From Physcomitrium patens (lineage: Eukaryota; Streptophyta; Bryopsida; Funariales; Funariaceae), in the NCBI RefSeq assembly GCF_000002425.4, contig NC_037253.1, forward strand, positions 15,851,096 to 15,915,095: DNA of 64,000 bases, read 5' to 3'. A model generated the notes under the pieces. That model worked only from the letters and a program-made list of their open reading frames with translations, did no database searches and was not told where the DNA came from. The position numbers and the translations under genes were made by a program. Positions 61,700 through 64,000 of this stretch are shown here, piece after piece. The first letter of the stretch is position 1. Each line of letters opens with the position of its first letter.

Positions 61700-62970
61700 A
61701 TAGGTTCTTTCCATTTAAAAATAATGTAATTCAAATTTAAATTAAAAATTACTTAAAGCTAATACAAAGTACTCAAAAATACTCTTTTTAGTAACTTCAA
61801 TTATATATAAACTCCAATTGTCTTATTACTTTCATAATTAGGTAATTTTGATTTTTTTTTGCTAGTCTTAATCCTAGTCAATGAGCTTTAGTAAGCTAAA
61901 ACTTCTAATCCGACTATCTACTTGGTGCAAAATTTTGCATACAAATGCCATAATAAATCTTTTATAAGATTAAAAAAAATTTACTTCAATTTGACTTATA
62001 AATTGTGAGAAAATTTCCAAAAATTGCACTAAAGTTACTTGGTTGCCAACTCAAAAGTTGATGTAGATGTTCTAGTAGAGATTCTTCCTTCTCCAACCAT
62101 TAACTTATGCTTATAATTTTTTTAATCTTATAAAATTGGTGTGTAGCTTGATCTTTAAGTCTTTTAATACTAAACCAAATTTTACCTTGTTTCAGCAAGA
62201 TCTTCAAATATCATAGAAATCCTATCCAACCTCAAACTACCAACTTAAAATATTCTTTTGTACCAAAAACCAGATATCTTTCAATTGCATCATTAGATTG
62301 ACACAAAAGTTTACACATACTTAGTACATCCAATCAATTAAGTACTGTAAAATTTTAAATCATACATGTGACACCAATTGCACAAACTAGCTAATAGTAC
62401 TAGTCCTAATTATATTGCATACATCCAAAGTTACTAATACAAATCCTAACTTTGAATAATAATTACAAAGTTTTCTCAAATCCTATAAAAAAAAACTTTA
62501 TAATTCTTAAAAATGTTTAAAGCTAGCTTTAAACTTCTTATCATTAATCTTCAAATACTTCTATATTTAGTCCTAAGTAACTATTTTAGTGGCCATAGGT
62601 TTGATTTCAACCTTGTCCTACAAATTGTCAAACTTTTAATATCAATCCAATCTAACTTAGAAATTTTTTAGTTCCTTCTTATTATGAAATTAATTCTATT
62701 ATCAACTATATTAATTATTTATCTCTTGTATAATATTTTTACTAATTTATGGCCTTTCTAAAGTAATAAAAAAGTTTCTATAATATAGAAAGTAAAATTA
62801 TTAATCAACCTTTAATCTAAGAGCTATAAAGACAAAAAGAAAAACTAAGAAGCTTTTATAAAAGCCACGTTTAAATGTCTTGAATTATTATTAAATTAAG
62901 ATGATTAGATATTAATTAAAAATTTATTTTTTATTATATTTTCATCATATAATTGTATTACAATACAACA
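61700..62970 (-). repeat. LTR-like region of a minus-strand family 2 relic
   Basis: Non-coding sequence downstream (on the minus strand) of the pol relic. Read on the minus strand, the junction GTGGATGTTGTATTG at about 62970 matches the polypurine tract/LTR junction at 1374 of the left element. The outer border is not defined. Confidence 0.45.
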
Positions 62971-63894
62971 TCCACTTCCTTTGAACTTGTGTACTCTTTA
63001 GTATGTATTAAATAAACCATATGTTATAATTGGCATCACACCATTTCTTCATTTTTTGCATCAAATCCTTCATTGGTATTTTCACCATTCATTTTAATAA
63101 AATTGTCTTCTTCAAAAATATTAATATCTTCAATATGATCCTCCATATAGATTTTTCTATCTCATCTTTTGAAAATCTTTACTTGCTTCCCAACAATAGG
63201 TATTTTCAACCTTGTACCATTCAATTCTTTCAATGAATATGTAGCATTATCATAGATTGTTATTACCACATAATCAAGCTATATCTTAATAATTATTCTT
63301 CAATCAATATCATTTCTTCAATTTAGCAAAAATAGCCCAAATTCCTCTATGCTCTACTTATAATCTATCATAAAACTCCTTGAGTAGTTTTTGTTGAACT
63401 TCCTTGGTACCTACTACTTATTGTGGCATTCCAATGTTTGATTTTGGCTTCATTCATAGAAATTTTATTTGTAATATGAATCCATATGTTTTTTTTTTAA
63501 TTTATTTAAATTTTTCAATTAACTAATTAACATCCTTGATTAATGTGCTTAAATAATGTTTAATATCCAATAACTCTCTTTTGTTATTTATTTTATGAAA
63601 TGGCTTATTTTCTTTGTTTAATTATAAAACCAAATAAAATTTTGTATCCACATCATCAATATCTTCAATTATTTCATCTTCTTGATCATATTTTGCTCAA
63701 GATAATATATCTCCTATCAAATTGTCTTTTCTTCCAACATATCTAAACTCTAGATTTAATGACTTAATATAAATAATCCATCTTAATATTACGATACCTA
63801 GTGTTATACAATTAGTAATCATTTTAAGTAAAGGCAAACAATCTATTTGAATCACTACTATTGTCTTAATCAAATAATATTTTTTAACTTTCAT
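62971..63894 (-). pseudogene. Internally deleted family 2 gypsy relic: RNase H joined to the integrase C-terminus
   Basis: On the minus strand the open frame 63894-63697 reads the end of RNase H (RWIIYIKSLNLEFRYVGRKD, then GDILS). About 400 bases later comes sequence homologous to the integrase C-terminal region at 1419-1913, seen at nucleotide level from 63300 to 63000 (for example TATGTAGCATTATC against TATGTGGCATTATC). The integrase zinc-binding and core regions that should lie between are missing, so an internal deletion of more than 1 kb is inferred. The upstream part of pol lies outside the window. Confidence 0.65.
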
Positions 63895-64000
63895 AGCTGA
63901 AACAACTCTCTATAATTCTCTTTTCACCTATGAATATATATATATTGGTGAGTACCTAAAATCTTAGCTCCAAATCAAACTAAAAATCCATGTACATTTG

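Overview
The window is plant nuclear DNA, most likely from a moss (bryophyte). Three intron-bearing or plant-specific genes sit in GC-richer islands: an ICE1/SCREAM bHLH gene, an F-box/LRR-like gene and a PRA1 gene. They are separated by very AT-rich, microsatellite-laden DNA and decayed Ty3/gypsy retrotransposons. A leucine-rich-repeat relic of the 'SLTSLPNELGN' type also fits a moss. The assignment to moss is an inference, not a proof.

Layout. 1-1985: LTR and integrase C-terminal end of a minus-strand gypsy element. 1989-4320: left arm of a 2.3 kb inverted duplication that includes the promoter and presumed transcription start of the bHLH gene. 4320-10940: long 5' leader and seven-exon coding region of the ICE1/SCRM-like gene (plus strand). 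11300-14750: AT-rich DNA with microsatellites and a 221 bp foldback MITE. 15986-17951: F-box gene (minus strand), with leader and upstream sequence to about 20.2 kb. 20.2-31 kb: AT-rich intergenic DNA. 31-35 kb: PRA1 gene (minus strand) and its flanks. 35.2-40.1 kb: AT-rich DNA holding two elements of 1.2-1.35 kb with inverted ends. 40.56-41.06 kb: LRR relic. 43.5-56.6 kb: a nest of gypsy elements, with a chromodomain-type element (44.9-51.3 kb) inserted into an older non-chromodomain element and followed by an inverted copy of its own LTR. 56.92-59.24 kb: right arm of the inverted duplication. 59.2-64 kb: more gypsy relics.

The three genes do not form a pathway. The bHLH gene is a nuclear transcription factor of the stomatal/cold-response ICE1/SCRM family. 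The F-box protein is a likely ubiquitin-ligase adaptor. PRA1 is an endomembrane trafficking protein. The most unusual structure is the inverted copy of the bHLH gene's upstream region, about 53 kb away. Its outer 1.8 kb is nearly identical to the original, while its inner 0.5 kb, next to the transposon nest, is heavily decayed by C-to-T changes. A second notable structure is a palindrome of two LTRs (50.8-51.9 kb). I see no CRISPR array, operon or other prokaryotic system, and no tRNA or rRNA genes that I could recognise.
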